Assembly (NCBI GenBank): GCA_959347315.1
Contig: OY365806.1
Location: 35,001,526 to 35,065,525, forward strand
Direction: 5' to 3'
Length of the DNA stretch: 64,000 nt
From: Bimastos eiseni
Lineage: Eukaryota > Annelida > Clitellata > Crassiclitellata > Lumbricidae
Shown piece by piece: positions 23,414 through 32,027 of this stretch (within the stretch, counting starts at the first letter, position 1; each line of letters opens with the position of its first letter). Below the pieces are notes generated by a model. It saw only the letters and a program-made list of their open reading frames with translations, was not told the DNA's origin and made no database searches. The position numbers and the translations under genes were made by a program.

Positions 23414-23602
23414 ATATATATATATATATAAGGTATATAACACGCTGCATGTGTGCGAATACAGGGAGCCGTAAACATGGTCCGACTGGTGTTACTCATG
23501 CAACATTGATGCCAATCGATAGTAATCCGATAGATGGCGAACCGATGCGGCGTAATTCATAGGACTCGTCTCCCTTACAAGCGTCGTCGGTTGTAGCGAC
23601 AT
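7250..23602 (-). CDS. CBARP: CBARP (BARP)-like regulator of voltage-gated calcium channels
   Basis: In vertebrates this single-pass membrane protein binds calcium-channel beta subunits and lowers channel activity. Four segments support it: a candidate start exon (23579-23602 coding), a membrane exon (19273-19563), a cytoplasmic exon (about 17993-18301) and a 3.0 kb terminal exon (7250-10265). The membrane segment (a Val/Leu/Gly-rich helix ending CCKYC) and the tail blocks [17 protein letters not shown] and [12 protein letters not shown] occur in the same order as in vertebrate CBARP. The start and membrane exons join in phase 0. The middle exon enters needing two bases, which the preferred donor of the membrane exon does not supply, so a small exon is probably missing or a different splice site is used. 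The tail is longer than in vertebrates, with His- and Gln-rich tracts. Family assignment is strong; the exact model is not. Confidence 0.75.
10266..10439. other. Intron sequence
   Basis: Intron upstream of the terminal CBARP-like exon. It contains short TGGTAATTGG/TTATGGTAATTAG repeats (about 10318-10360). Confidence 0.4.
10440..10930 (+). mobile_element. CR1/L2-like LINE, 3' remnant
   Basis: Plus-strand frames read [20 protein letters not shown], then after a stop [13 protein letters not shown] and [10 protein letters not shown]. These are the typical C-terminal sequences of CR1/L2-type reverse transcriptase ORFs. The element ends with GGTGCTATATAAGTGC and an ATTGCATTGCAA tail. Stops and frame changes make it dead. 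It sits antisense inside a CBARP-like intron. Confidence 0.75.
10931..11887. other. Intron sequence, nothing recognised
   Basis: AT-rich. No confident exon. A GC-richer patch near 11220-11290 has possible minus-strand splice signals but no recognisable protein. Confidence 0.35.
11888..11955 (-). CDS. Candidate small minus-strand exon
   Basis: A 68-bp segment bounded by a good acceptor (GGCTATCTTTCAG) and donor (CTTCTTG|GTGAGT). Only one frame is open, reading [20 protein letters not shown]. It could be an internal exon of the CBARP-like gene, but its phases (enters needing two bases, leaves one) do not join directly to the terminal exon. Supported only by its splice signals. Confidence 0.35.
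11956..12522. other. Intron sequence with a GTATGTGTATGT patch
   Basis: Contains a short TG/TATG-rich stretch (about 12130-12175). A weakly exon-like minus-strand frame at about 12180-12320 is discussed under rejected items. Confidence 0.35.
12523..12860. repeat. Dispersed non-coding repeat (TATAGCGC family)
   Basis: Starts with a TTTATTTATTTATT tail and GATATAGCGCTCCTTCAAGA, then ATACTCAGAAGCG, AAGACAGTCTTAAGG and CCCATTCCAGGTTGCAG. Similar ordered blocks occur at 16160-16480 and 58930-59090. This suggests a short non-autonomous element. No ORF. Confidence 0.5.
12861..13329. other. Intron sequence with a CT-rich tract
   Basis: A TTCTTCTTCC-type polypyrimidine tract lies at about 12905-13030. 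No exon recognised. Confidence 0.4.
13330..14425 (+). mobile_element. CR1/L2-like LINE remnant with decayed reverse transcriptase
   Basis: Frame-shifted plus-strand pieces include [13 protein letters not shown] (where functional elements have Y/FADD), [20 protein letters not shown], then [15 protein letters not shown] and [21 protein letters not shown]. The order is that of the second half of a CR1/L2 reverse transcriptase plus C-terminal region. The decayed catalytic box, stops and at least two frameshifts show it is inactive. It ends in an AATGAATGAATCAATCAATC tail. It is antisense in a CBARP-like intron. Confidence 0.8.
14426..14870. repeat. CT-rich and short tandem repeats
   Basis: A CT-rich stretch (14430-14580), then TTCATCTAC repeated in tandem (about 14580-14625), then AGATAGA/GGACGGAC tandems (about 14705-14765). 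No gene. Confidence 0.6.
14871..15790. repeat. CATC/AATC tandem array (~0.9 kb)
   Basis: An array of CATCCATC and CACCCAATCATC units, open in one plus frame for 239 codons (15107-15826) as a His-Pro-Ser-Ile repeat. That frame is a by-product of the tandem units and not a gene. Confidence 0.9.
15791..16159. other. Intron sequence, AT-rich
   Basis: Nothing recognised apart from a TATATATA stretch at about 16135-16155. Confidence 0.4.
16160..16480. repeat. Dispersed non-coding repeat (TATAGCGC family, diverged copy)
   Basis: CAATAAATCAACGGAACTTC, ATATAACGCCCTTTTAAGG, TTCAGAGACACTTC and CGTTCCAGGTGCAAAGG follow the same order as in the 12.5 kb copy. The relation is by eye and weaker than for exact repeats. 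Confidence 0.35.
16481..17780. other. Intron sequence, nothing recognised
   Basis: A plus-strand open frame at 17226-17534 (102 codons) has no recognisable domain. A degenerate TTTCAGTTTCAG-like stretch runs at about 16960-17100. Confidence 0.4.
17781..17992. repeat. Retroelement tail plus ACAT microsatellite
   Basis: CGGCGCTATATAAAG (about 17784-17798) is followed by ACGTACATAC and then a perfect CATA run (about 17940-17990). This is the usual look of a LINE or SINE 3' end that seeded a microsatellite. It abuts the candidate exon end at 17993. Confidence 0.55.
17993..18301 (-). CDS. CBARP: CBARP-like cytoplasmic exon (3' boundary uncertain)
   Basis: Opens after the acceptor ACATTACCTATAG at 18301. 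One frame stays open, reading [17 protein letters not shown], then Ser/His/Pro-rich sequence to [11 protein letters not shown] content is far above the surrounding DNA, like the terminal exon. Two donors are possible. GTATCTG after 18067 ends the exon before the AT-rich DNA. GTAAGT after 17993 has the better consensus and leaves two bases, the phase the terminal exon needs, but would include microsatellite-derived residues. I favour neither strongly. There is no recognised domain, and membership of the CBARP-like gene rests on order, strand and composition. Confidence 0.55.
18409..18660 (+). mobile_element. Element A, truncated copy
   Basis: Begins CAGGGGTGTAACAAGC and contains CCCCCCAGTTTTAGTGCTCA, GTTTCTCCAACGGCA, GGGGGCAAAATTCAAAAAGTG. 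The same blocks in the same order occur at 37346-37602, whose far end reads GTTACACCTCTG, the inverted form of this start. No matching right end is seen here, so this copy is incomplete. It is probably a non-autonomous hAT-like element. Confidence 0.6.
18661..19272. other. Intron sequence, AT-rich
   Basis: No exon recognised. If a short exon is missing from the CBARP-like model it could lie here, but I could not identify it. Confidence 0.35.
19273..19563 (-). CDS. CBARP: CBARP-like membrane-span exon
   Basis: Bounded by TTATTGTCACTCCAG|ATTCG and AAAAGGCAA|GTACAA, giving 97 codons in phase 0 at both ends. It reads a Gly/Ser-rich extracellular stretch ([15 protein letters not shown]), acidic spacer, then a single hydrophobic helix from VPPFVTVVV to LSVIVCC, followed by basic KYCLPSK. 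Vertebrate CBARP likewise has a short luminal N-terminus and one helix with GG in the middle and a CK-C motif at the cytoplasmic edge. Upstream codons in the same open frame (to 19608) look like intron read-through. Donor choice is uncertain, because GTACTG right after the helix is also possible. Confidence 0.75.
19745..19870. repeat. TC/CA dinucleotide run
   Basis: CTGTCTGTCTG units, then an almost pure TC run, ending in CACACACACA directly against the large minisatellite. Confidence 0.9.
19871..22618. repeat. 2.75 kb minisatellite, 20/24-bp units, nearly T-free plus strand
   Basis: The 20-bp unit is AGGCAGGCAGAAAGGAAGAC. A 24-bp version carries one extra AGGC. Units of both lengths are interspersed, with variants GGAGGAC, GCAAGAC and GGCCGAAAGG. 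The first dozen or so units are mostly 24-bp; later ones are mainly 20-bp. The plus strand has essentially no T (exceptions near 21673 and 22533), so no stop codon can form on either strand and all six frames read open for hundreds of codons. These frames are artefacts. The array lies in the first intron of the CBARP-like model. Confidence 0.97.
22619..23369. other. Intron sequence with a GTCATC-rich patch
   Basis: A TCATCGTCATTG patch lies at about 22870-22930. GGTGTCTATTCCAGG near 22743 resembles the end of the TATAGCGC repeat family. No gene recognised. Confidence 0.4.
23370..23432. repeat. TA/TG dinucleotide microsatellite
   Basis: A TATATA run, interrupted by TGTGTGTGTG, then TATATA again. 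Confidence 0.95.
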
Positions 23603-23690
23603 TGATGGACCATGAGCCACTTCGGTTCGATCAGAAGTAGATCGCCTAGCCAACCACCAGGCGTCGCCACCGCCGCCCTATGCACGCCTC
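23579..23690 (-). CDS. CBARP: Candidate first coding exon of the CBARP-like gene
   Basis: Acceptor GATGTTTTGTTTGCAG|GAGGCG, GC-rich body, donor ACGCTT|GTAAGG. The ATG at 23602-23600 gives MSLQPTTL and ends in phase 0, exactly what the membrane exon at 19563 requires; another out-of-frame ATG lies just upstream. Vertebrate CBARP also begins with a short Thr-rich segment and has no signal peptide. The acceptor implies a further 5'UTR exon upstream. The evidence is splice signals and phase only. Confidence 0.4.
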
Positions 23691-24250
23691 CTGCAAACAA
23701 AACATCGTCTACGTCTTAGAATGATCCGGTAAAATCTCCGGTCATCACCTGTAATTAACTCTGTATTTATCGTTTCTTCAAAGACATTGTGCATTGAGTA
23801 TCGAATTCGCATTACGTGTTACTTGCGTTAAAAAACATTTGGTAATGGTTATGGTTGATACTACTATGAATTCGAGTTGGAAGGGTGTCTTGAAGATGGA
23901 TCCGTTGGCTTCCCTGATCCACTGCCTAAATGATGAGACGATGCTTTTGGATTGAGAAGATATCCATCTTATGAAGCCCTACTCAAACCGCTGCATGACA
24001 ATGGAAGAGATGATCACCACCTACAGGATTTCGAGAGGGAGACGCATGATCTAAAATACACTTGGCATGCTGTCACAGAAATGGCAGGCTCTACTCACAA
24101 CCATGCAGCAAACTCCGGAGACGGTGGCACTCATCATCTAGGCTTAACACAAATGACGGACCACTTTGTAGTCATTGCTGGCTCTTCCAAATGCCCCATC
24201 CACTGCCCCTCCCCTTGTCTTTTCGTGATATAGATGTAGCAGTTCTAATG
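23691..24250. other. No gene recognised
   Basis: Open frames at 23952-24274 are short and lack family features. Confidence 0.4.
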
Positions 24251-24258
24251 CCCTTAGT

Positions 24259-25215
24259 CAGGGATGGGCAATAATTTAATTGGGTAATTGAAATTACGTA
24301 ATTTGAATTACAATCGTAATTGTTAATTTGTAATTTGTTGGCCAGAGTCAGTGTAATTTGTAATTCGTAATTCATTTACATTTTTGCGTGTAATTTGCAA
24401 TTTCAAATGTAATTATGAAAAGCAATTTCCTTTACGTTACTTGATAAATGAAATTCGATAATGTGCAAATTCCATGGATCAAAAAATCGTTGTTTGATAT
24501 TTATAGTATTACCATTACTTATTTTCACAATTTAATGCCACTCAGCCTTCTTCTGCACCGCTAAAGAGGCTCTTCAGTTTTGCAGGCGTGATCGGATACA
24601 CTGGTGGAAATAATTAGCCTATTGCATCACCTTGCAAAAAGCTAAAAATCTGTTGATACATTTATAGTCACATTTATAGTAATGTCACTCAAATTATCTG
24701 GTAAACAAGCATAAAATCAGTTGGGGTTATTTACTTATTTTCAGGAAAGTTTGTTCAACTCTGTTGGTCGATAGAAGGATGAAAATAAGACAAATTCATC
24801 GGTTATATTTATTACGTCCTAATATTTCGTTGTACCTCCTCTAGCTTTGTTCACATGATGATGCAATCATTATTTCCACCAGTTGAAATTGTTTAAACAG
24901 CTGCTGCTTATTAAAGAGAATTAAATTAGAGGTTTCTGATAACGATATTGAGAATAAAAGAAAATAGAAAGCATATATGTTTCATGCAGGTTCTTGCTTA
25001 CACAAGAACACTTAATTACATTACTGCTTACACTTTATTGATCCTGACGATGTCAGCAATTTGTAATTTGGTGTGAATGAAATAACGTAACCTGTAATTA
25101 GTAATTTCCAGCAAAACTGGAAAGCAATTTGTAATGTGCAATTTAATTACATTTTCACCAGTAACTGGTAATTGGTAATTCAATTACATGTAAGCCTGTA
25201 ATTTGCCCATCCCTG
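24259..25215. mobile_element. Non-autonomous hAT-like DNA transposon (957 bp)
   Basis: The ends are perfect inverted repeats CAGGGATGGGCAA and TTGCCCATCCCTG. The flanks are CCCTTAGT (24251-24258) and CCCGTAGT (25216-25223), an 8-bp target duplication with one mismatch. The interior is AT-rich and has many GTAATTTGTAATT motifs, in both orientations towards the two ends. There is no transposase. Confidence 0.88.
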
Positions 25216-25223
25216 CCCGTAGT

Positions 25224-25959
25224 AGTTGTTTTAGTTTAATGACACTATGTGATAACAAAGATCATTAGCGTCGCCCTCCTCCTTTATCCAGGCTTGGAAC
25301 TAGCACTACCAAAGTGCAAACATTGGCGCAGTTTGTGCTTATGCCAAGAACGCAGGGTGGTATTTATATGGTCGTGCCCAGCGCAAATGACGCGTAATAA
25401 GAGCGTGATAAGCCGTATCAGCAGCGTGACTGACGCGAAGTTGAAATGCTGTCATCGTTGAAAGCGTCGTTTGGACGTAATGCAATCCGGTTGGTCGCGG
25501 TGAAGACGCAGTGGGCGCACGCAGATCAATGCGAACGTGATGTTCATCGTGGTAAATGCTTGTTGGGCTCAGTGAAAGCGAAGTGAGACGCATTTATGTC
25601 GTAGTAACGGCGCTGCGTCAATTAAAAAACCGCAAATGACCACGCACTACTCTTGACAATTTTTAACGTTGAGCAATCGTTATGAGCGTTGCTGCAGTGT
25701 GACTGGGCCAGAGGCTAAGCCACGGATGCGTGATTGCAACAAATTATATCTGTGGGCGTTCGAACACTGGCGCTATATAATAATGATACAACTAATGTAG
25801 TCAGAAAAGGACGACGCTGGGTTGGGTATGCTAAGGTAGGTTAGTGATCTGCATCGATAAGTTAAGGCAACCAAAAGGTAAGTGTTCCGTTGTTCAGTAC
25901 ACGACTCTAAGAACACTGTCGTATAATACTGCAGGCGTCGTATTAGAAGTTGATTTCAA
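25224..25959. other. Intergenic, no gene
   Basis: A patch rich in CG and GCG (25380-25620) has short frames on both strands without family features. GGCGCTATATAA at about 25769 is another retroelement-tail motif. Confidence 0.4.
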
Positions 25960-26480
25960 CCTCTCCTCACGGCTGTTCTGAGGGCTCAGCCTTTCCTCAC
26001 GACTGCTCTGTGTGCTCGGCCTTTCCTCACGACTGCTCTGAGGGCTCAGCCTTTCCTCACGACTGCTCTGTGTGCTCGGCTTTTCCTCATGACTGCTCTG
26101 AAGACTCAGCCTTTCCTCTTTGTTGCTCTGAGGGCTCAGCCTTTCCTCACGACTTCTCTTTGTGCTCGGCCTTTCCTCGCGACTGCTCTGTGTGCTCGGC
26201 CTTTCCTCACGACTGCTCTGAGGGCTCAGCCTTTCCTCACGACTGCTCTGTGTGCTCGGCCTTTCCTCACGGCTGCTCTGAGGGCTCAGCCTTTCCTCAC
26301 GACTGCTCTGTGTGCTCGGCCTTTCCTCACGGCTGCTCTGAAGACTCAGCCTTTCCTCTTTGTTGCTCTGAAGGATCAGCCTTGCTCAACGGCTGCTTCA
26401 AGAAATCTAGATAAGAGCAATGGTTACTCACGGCTGCTCTGTCAGCCTTTCCTCTTTGTTGCTCTGAGGGCTCAGCCTTT
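25960..26480. repeat. 30-bp minisatellite
   Basis: Roughly 15 imperfect copies of a 30-bp unit containing CTCAGCCTTTCCTCACGACT and GCTCTGAGGG. Two alternating variants (GAGGGCTCAG and TGTGCTCGGC) suggest a 60-bp higher-order unit. Because 30 is divisible by three, one frame stays open as a ten-residue repeat (CSEGSAFPHD), which I do not read as a gene. Near 26390-26432 the array has captured GGCTGCTTCAAGAAATCTAG followed by ATAAGAGCAATGGTTACTC, present again at about 26487-26527. Confidence 0.92.
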
Positions 26481-26486
26481 CTCAAC

Positions 26487-26805
26487 GGCTGCTTCATGAA
26501 ATCTAGATAAGAGCAATGGTTACTCGTCCAATTTCCGTGTACGTGTGTTTCTCTCAAAATAGATGTCGTCCCAATCTAAATTTTTGATTCTATTTAAAAA
26601 TATGGTATTTTAAACCTCCAACGGCAATTTCTTTTATTTTGCTGACGCCCCGTAGTTACTCGTCAATATATCTTCATAGCTAAAATGTAATGAATCAACT
26701 TGTTAGTTCAAGAATTTTGAACATTATTGCTCCCGATTATCGCCCAAAAACTAGTGGCATGAAGGAATATAGGGGGTTTCCAGTGCATATTGGTCGTTGC
26801 GGCTG
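26487..26805 (+). mobile_element. Dispersed repeat family C, copy 1
   Basis: Shares ordered blocks with 32745-33022 in reverse orientation: ATGGTTACTCGTCCAATTTC, CTATTTAAAAATATG, AAACCTCCA, AACTTGTT, CGATTATCGCCCAAAA, CTAGTG, TTTCCAGT. It has no ORF of note. It is probably a DNA transposon fragment. The 30-bp minisatellite abuts it and contains its terminal sequence. Confidence 0.7.
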
Positions 26806-27299
26806 TTCTGAGGACTCGACGTCAATATATCTTACCTGGATATCGATTGGGTCTTTTGTCCGAGTGTTGTCTGATGATGCGAACCAAACTATCTGTGCAT
26901 TGGCAGCAAGAACAACAACAACACAAACATTTTAAAATAAAATAATTAATTATTTTAAACTCTATTAGCGATGCCAATGGTTATATGCAGAGGGACGTAC
27001 ATGCATGTGTAGATAGACCAACTGACATGGATTGCCACTGTGGCCCATTTGCTCATGAATTGACAACCTAGACTTGGTGCTATTAATCAGTGGTTTTGTA
27101 CCTTCGTGCATAAGTGAAAGCACTCTCCTGAATCTTTGTAGAATCATGCATGAGCGACCGTCTATATTGCATCTTCATACATATGCATCGAGGGTCTATT
27201 TTTAAATTATGCATTCGCAAGAGTGGATTCTGCTATGCACGCATGCGCAATGGCTTGGGAAGACTAGTTATCTAGCAATGCGATAGAAGGACCAGAGTA
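26806..27299. other. Intergenic, no gene
   Basis: AT-rich. Nothing recognised. Confidence 0.4.
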
Positions 27300-27565
27300 T
27301 GAAAACACATACAGACAGAGGCAGAGGTAGAAGAGAGAAAAACAGAGAGAGGCAGGTATGGGGAAGAAGATGGATAGAGCCAGAGAGAAACAGAGGACGA
27401 GCAAGGGATATACAGAGGCACATGGAGCTGATGAAAGGAGACAGACAGACAGACAGACAGACAGAGACAGAGAGACAGAGACAGCGACAGACAGAGATAG
27501 AGACATGAGAGAGGCAGAGAGAGAGAGAGACAGAGAGAGACAGAGAGAGACTGAGAGAGAGAGAC

Positions 27566-27624
<59 letters not shown>

Positions 27625-27900
27625 GACAGAGACAGAGACAGAGAGAGGCAGAAGGACTTAGAGACATTTACACGGCCAACAGAAGATATGGTCCGTATGG
27701 AGAAGCAGGTAGTTCTAGAAGGGGATCAGGCAGCAACAGGCAGAGTGTAGGAGAGGAAGAGAGCGAGAGAGGCAGACAGACAGACAGACAGAGGCATACG
27801 GAGACCGAAGCAGACAAATGGTGTGACAGAGAGGGATAAAGAGTAAGCGTTGCGTATACAAAGACAGAGAGAGAGAGAGAGACAGAGGAGAGGTTAGGAG
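27300..27900. repeat. GA/GACA purine-rich simple repeats
   Basis: Degenerate AGAGACAGAGAG and CAGACAGACAGA runs (27300-27660), then smaller runs near 27755-27795 and 27860-27890. Long open frames on both strands here are compositional. Confidence 0.9.
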
Positions 27901-29500
27901 ATAAAGGGGCGAAGGAGAACGTGGGTTACTAAAGGAGGGTTGAGAGACGGGTCGATACAAAGCAATTGATGGCAAAGCTGCGTTGACGAGTGACGTCAGT
28001 ACGGTGTGATCGATGTCAAAATGACTGCAACGAATGGACGGACGGATGCCTCTGTGTATGCGTATGTCCGTCCATCCGTCTGTCTGTCCATCTGCGTGTC
28101 TCTCATTGCCACAACCAACTGCATCAATGGATTCGCCGTCATTGATTGCATCTCGTGCACCACCAACCTACGACATCGTTTGCGCTGAGGAAAATTGCAC
28201 ATGGCCTCGTAAGAATATTTTGATTACAGCACGCGATGACCAATGTAATGTAATATGATCTACTATATGGTAGTCAATTCTATTCTAGTCCTTCTTATAG
28301 TCTAGCCTGATTTAAATTGACAACGTGAACAGATTCGTTATCGTGATTCACATGACCTCAGTCAACGGCCGTTTTGCAGCTAATTCGCTTTACACTGTTA
28401 TGTCACTTAACGCCAATCCCTTTCCTGATTCCATTCCTTAACGTATACACTCACGTATCGGAATGTATGTTTACATATACCCATGCTAGACCTTAGTCCA
28501 TGGGTGCTTTATTTAGCCCTATGACAACCAATTCCTTGTTGAACGCCGACTACATTGTCTACTCCAATTGAGGAGCATTTACCATCCGTGTTTCTCATCA
28601 GCTGTAAATTTCAAATTTCAAATTGTAAACCTGGACTAGAACGCGTAATGAAGGTCTGACTAAAGCTACGGCACTAGTTCCAGCGCTTCCAATTTGGGCG
28701 ATCGATCGATCGATCGCTCTTCTTGGTCGCTCGCCTGCAATGGTCTGATCGAGCGCTCAATCGACTGCCTAGCACCGTCGGCCTTTGCTCGATGAGTTAG
28801 ACTCCTAAACGAACCTGGAATCCGACCATTATTTAATTTACCTAATTGACATCAGGTACTTTAGTTTACTTACTTACGGCAGCAGTGAATATGTTCCGTG
28901 ACCAAACAATTGCTGAGTGAGTCCTCCAATATCGCGCAATATTATTGACCACGGGGCAGAATTGAGATTTGTACTATATACGTATGCAGACATAATTATG
29001 AATGTCATCCACAAAATACGCGGTACACAAAAACTCCCCATAGATCAATCTTATATTGCTCGCCTACTTAATTCATCGCGATAAATTTTAAAGCCGCCTA
29101 CTATTTTTAAATCTGAAGCCCTGGAAACGTCTTAACATTGCATGTATGTAAGTATCTGGTTTTCTATAGCTGACTAACTGACTGACTGGATTCGCTGACT
29201 GAATTAACTAATTAAGCTAATGAAGCAATTCACATCTCAAATCCCGTCATTCCAAGTCGACACAGTTTTGTAGCCGGTCTGCCTGGAATCAGTTTCAGAC
29301 GAAACCTATGTAGTAACTGACTCAATGCGGTTATCCCTATACCACCTAATGGCGTCTGGCCGTCACTGGTTACCAGTCGTTGCCCGTCAGATGAGGTGGA
29401 ACATAGCGCTAGCTTCATTGCTACAGGCAACGGCTAGGAACGCTTGGCAGTGGCGCAACGTTGGGCTTTGCAAGTGTTCGAGGTGATGGATGGGAGGGAA
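27901..29500. other. Intergenic, no gene
   Basis: A short GGCGATCGATCGATCGATCGC palindrome lies at about 28697-28717. The remaining sequence is AT-rich and has no recognisable gene. Confidence 0.4.
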
Positions 29501-29504
29501 GAGA

Positions 29505-29511
29505 GTTTGCA

Positions 29512-29578
<67 letters not shown>

Positions 29579-29662
29579 AAGAAAGAAGTAAGAGAGAGAG
29601 AGACACACACAGACAGACAGACAGACAGAGAGACAGACAGACAGAGAGACAGAGAGAGAACA
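29505..29662. repeat. GA/GACA simple repeat
   Basis: AGAGAGAG followed by CAGACAGACAGA units, ending in GAGACAGAGAGAG. Confidence 0.92.
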
Positions 29663-30562
29663 TGGGCAATAGAAGAAAAGTGGCTTTGTGATAGCTCAAA
29701 GGTCAAGGCCAGGTTTCTGCCAAAATTATTATTTGCAGCATCGTCCATGGCTGTTGTCCACATAACAAGCATCAGCTGATTTCATAAAAAGCAACTGACA
29801 CCCGCTGCATCTCATCCTATATCAACTGACCTTACCTTAGTTATCTTCATCAGACTTCCTTTCGTTTATTTTGTAACCTTCATTTGTATCCAAAAAGAAC
29901 TACACTGATATATCTCTATTATCTTATATCACATAAATTATATAATCTAAATTAATCTAGACCAAAACTATTCTATACTATTACAGCGAATTTCATTTCA
30001 GTTCTGTTATTTGATCCACTAGGATTGCGTATACTATGGCATAGTATACACAATTCAATTGCACAAACACACGTAAATTCTCGATTGCCTACACTGGTCC
30101 CATGGCCTGAAATTGCCTACCACACGAAATACGGAATATAGGCCTAAATCACTATGAAACATTTAAATAACGACTCCGTAAGCACCTATTGACTCACTCT
30201 ACATAAAGTGCCTATTTCTTTACTATCTATTAACTCTGTATACTTTATATTAAGTAGCTAGTTAAGTCAAGAAACTTTGCCACATTCCTAAATATACCAA
30301 ATTAGTCATCCACCACTAATTAATTTCACCTGGGTGACCCTGCTAGCGGTATCGCGGTCCCTTAAAGGTTTCCAGTATTGTTTTATTTAACAAAAAAAAC
30401 TGTGGTTATGGTTATCACCTCAGCTGATATTATCTAACCGAGGTCGTGAAAGTGAAGTCGCTCAAAACCTGAACTAACAGCCATTTTCTGCTGCTAAAAG
30501 TGACAGAGCTTTCGCCAACGAGACAGTACAATACGTGATCTGTGGTAGAGCGGAAGTGATTA
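29663..30562. other. Intergenic or intron, no gene
   Basis: AT-rich. Nothing recognised. Confidence 0.4.
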
Positions 30563-30568
30563 ACTCAC

Positions 30569-30740
30569 CATTTCCGTTTGTGGCGCCATCTTGTCTCTTC
30601 CATACTTCACGCAACGAAAGCAGAGCACCAGCAGTAGGGCTCAACAGCGAAGAAGACCGCGCACACACCGATACTAGGAGCGACACAGACGAAGACAGAG
30701 CATATCAGACGACATCCAGTTGTATCAGATTATAATCTGT
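30569..30740 (-). promoter_or_regulatory. Candidate promoter/first exon with YY1-like motif
   Basis: On the minus strand a GC-richer block ends in GACAAGATGGCGCCAC, a match to the CAAGATGGCG core of YY1 sites common just after animal start sites, followed by AAATG|GTGAGT, a strong donor at 30569. It points towards the CBARP-like gene and could supply its 5'UTR exon. It does not extend that gene's reading frame, since both ATG frames meet stops when joined to 23690. Confidence 0.3.
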
Positions 30741-31439
30741 GCGGCTATTCCAAGTGCAAACAGAAAAACATCAGATCGTTGGATCTAGGCAGAAGCTGCT
30801 CTCCGCATCTAATGCAAACTCTCGTCTAAGATTCCACAAGAAAGTGACGTCACAGTCGACGAATGAGATGGCCTCGTCTTAATATTATCTCTCGGTGTTC
30901 AATTAACCAATCCTTCAATAGAGCGATTGATTATGCATCGAGCAGGTTTTAATCTCTCGCATAAGCAACGATTTGCGCCTGCAGTCAATGAACCGTTAAG
31001 TGCCGTTGATCTTAGAATGTGTCAACACGGTTCAGCGACCTACAGAGCGTTTGTGGTTCTCCAATGGGTCAGGCGCTGGTTCCCTTGGGTTCCATCCTCA
31101 GCCATTCAATGCTCAATAATCAGCTGTAGCACACGAACACGTTGAAAGTTCCCTTGCTAATAATATTATATGTCTGCTTCTTCTTCCTAATTCTCTTCGC
31201 TCGGGAATATCATCAATCAGAATCGGTTTCTGTTGTTCGTTACATCCTTCCTTCGTTCGCTTTTAGTTCGTTCGTTCGTTCATTTCTTCTTTCGTTTGCA
31301 CTTCAGTTCCTCCGTCCTTCTTTCGGTCGTGTGCGATCACTTCGCCCGTTAGACGAACTTTACATGCGCCGCCAAAACCCACTGAATGCCATCTCCATAT
31401 TCCGACGCCGCCAGCGCTTGTAGACCCGCTACGCATGCG
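30741..31439. other. Intergenic, no gene
   Basis: Short frames only. TTCGTTCGTTCG units near 31255-31285. Confidence 0.4.
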
Positions 31440-31690
31440 CAAGGACTGTTTCCGCCGTTGCCGCCGCTGCCTCCTCCTCCCCCTACTAAGCGCTCCTCGT
31501 CTCGCACTTCCTCCTCCTCCTTCTTCTCCTCCTCCTCCTCCTACCAAAGCTCTCCTAGTCTTGCACTTCCTCTTTCCTCCTCGCCATTCTTTTCCTTTTC
31601 CTCCTCTCCTCCTCCTCCTCCTTGGCTCTCCTCGTCTTGCACTTCCTCCCTCCTCATCGTCCTCCTCCACCTCATCTTCCTTCCGCTCAA
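31440..31690. repeat. CCT-rich imperfect ~75-bp tandem repeat
   Basis: Three copies of GCTCTCCTCGTCTTGCACTT (with variants) are each followed by a CCTCCTCCTCC run. This produces Pro/Ser/Leu-rich or Glu/Arg-rich open frames on both strands that are compositional. Confidence 0.8.
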
Positions 31691-31802
31691 TTCGGATGGC
31701 GGCGTTCGATTTCAACGCAGAACTGAATCGCATTGGATCGGATTTGAAGCAATTTACTTAACGCAACGATCACGACCGAGGCACGTTTGCCCCTCCCCAA
31801 CC

Positions 31803-32027
31803 TCAACAGTACATCAAGAGCCGACCTAAACCCTCTGTCATGACCAAGTCGTCGACCTTGACCCATTCGCTACCCGATGCGGTTATCCTGCTACCGGGTG
31901 CTTCGATTAGGTCGCCCGCTCCATCCGTCCGCCTATAGGCTCCGCCCACCGGTATTTGCGTCATCGTCTGGCTGTCCGTGCTATCGTCAACGTCCATGCA
32001 GCGCTGCATGCGATGACCCTAGCGTCA
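31803..32027 (-). CDS. Doubtful terminal exon of an unknown gene
   Basis: GC-rich DNA with a possible acceptor (CTTCCTTACTGACGCTAG) at 32028 and a single long frame reading MTQIPVGGAYRRTDGAGDLI and onward to TGA. No domain is recognised and no partner exon found. It may equally be non-coding CpG-rich DNA. Confidence 0.2.

Noticed and set aside
25380..25740. CG-rich patch ending in GCTGCAGTGTGACTGGGCC, considered as a transposon
   Set aside because: The right end resembles known element ends, but no inverted partner or target duplication was found on the left.
25950..26499. Overlapping frames of 136-154 codons with a ten-residue repeat
   Set aside because: A 30-bp tandem unit keeps a frame open automatically. 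There is no signal peptide, no conserved start, and a transposon end is inside the array.
27272..29779. Ser/Leu-rich or Arg/Glu-rich frames of 110-131 codons
   Set aside because: Compositional frames over GA/GACA simple repeats.
31263..31829. Pro/Ser-rich plus-strand and Glu/Arg-rich minus-strand frames
   Set aside because: They reflect CCT-rich tandem repeats.
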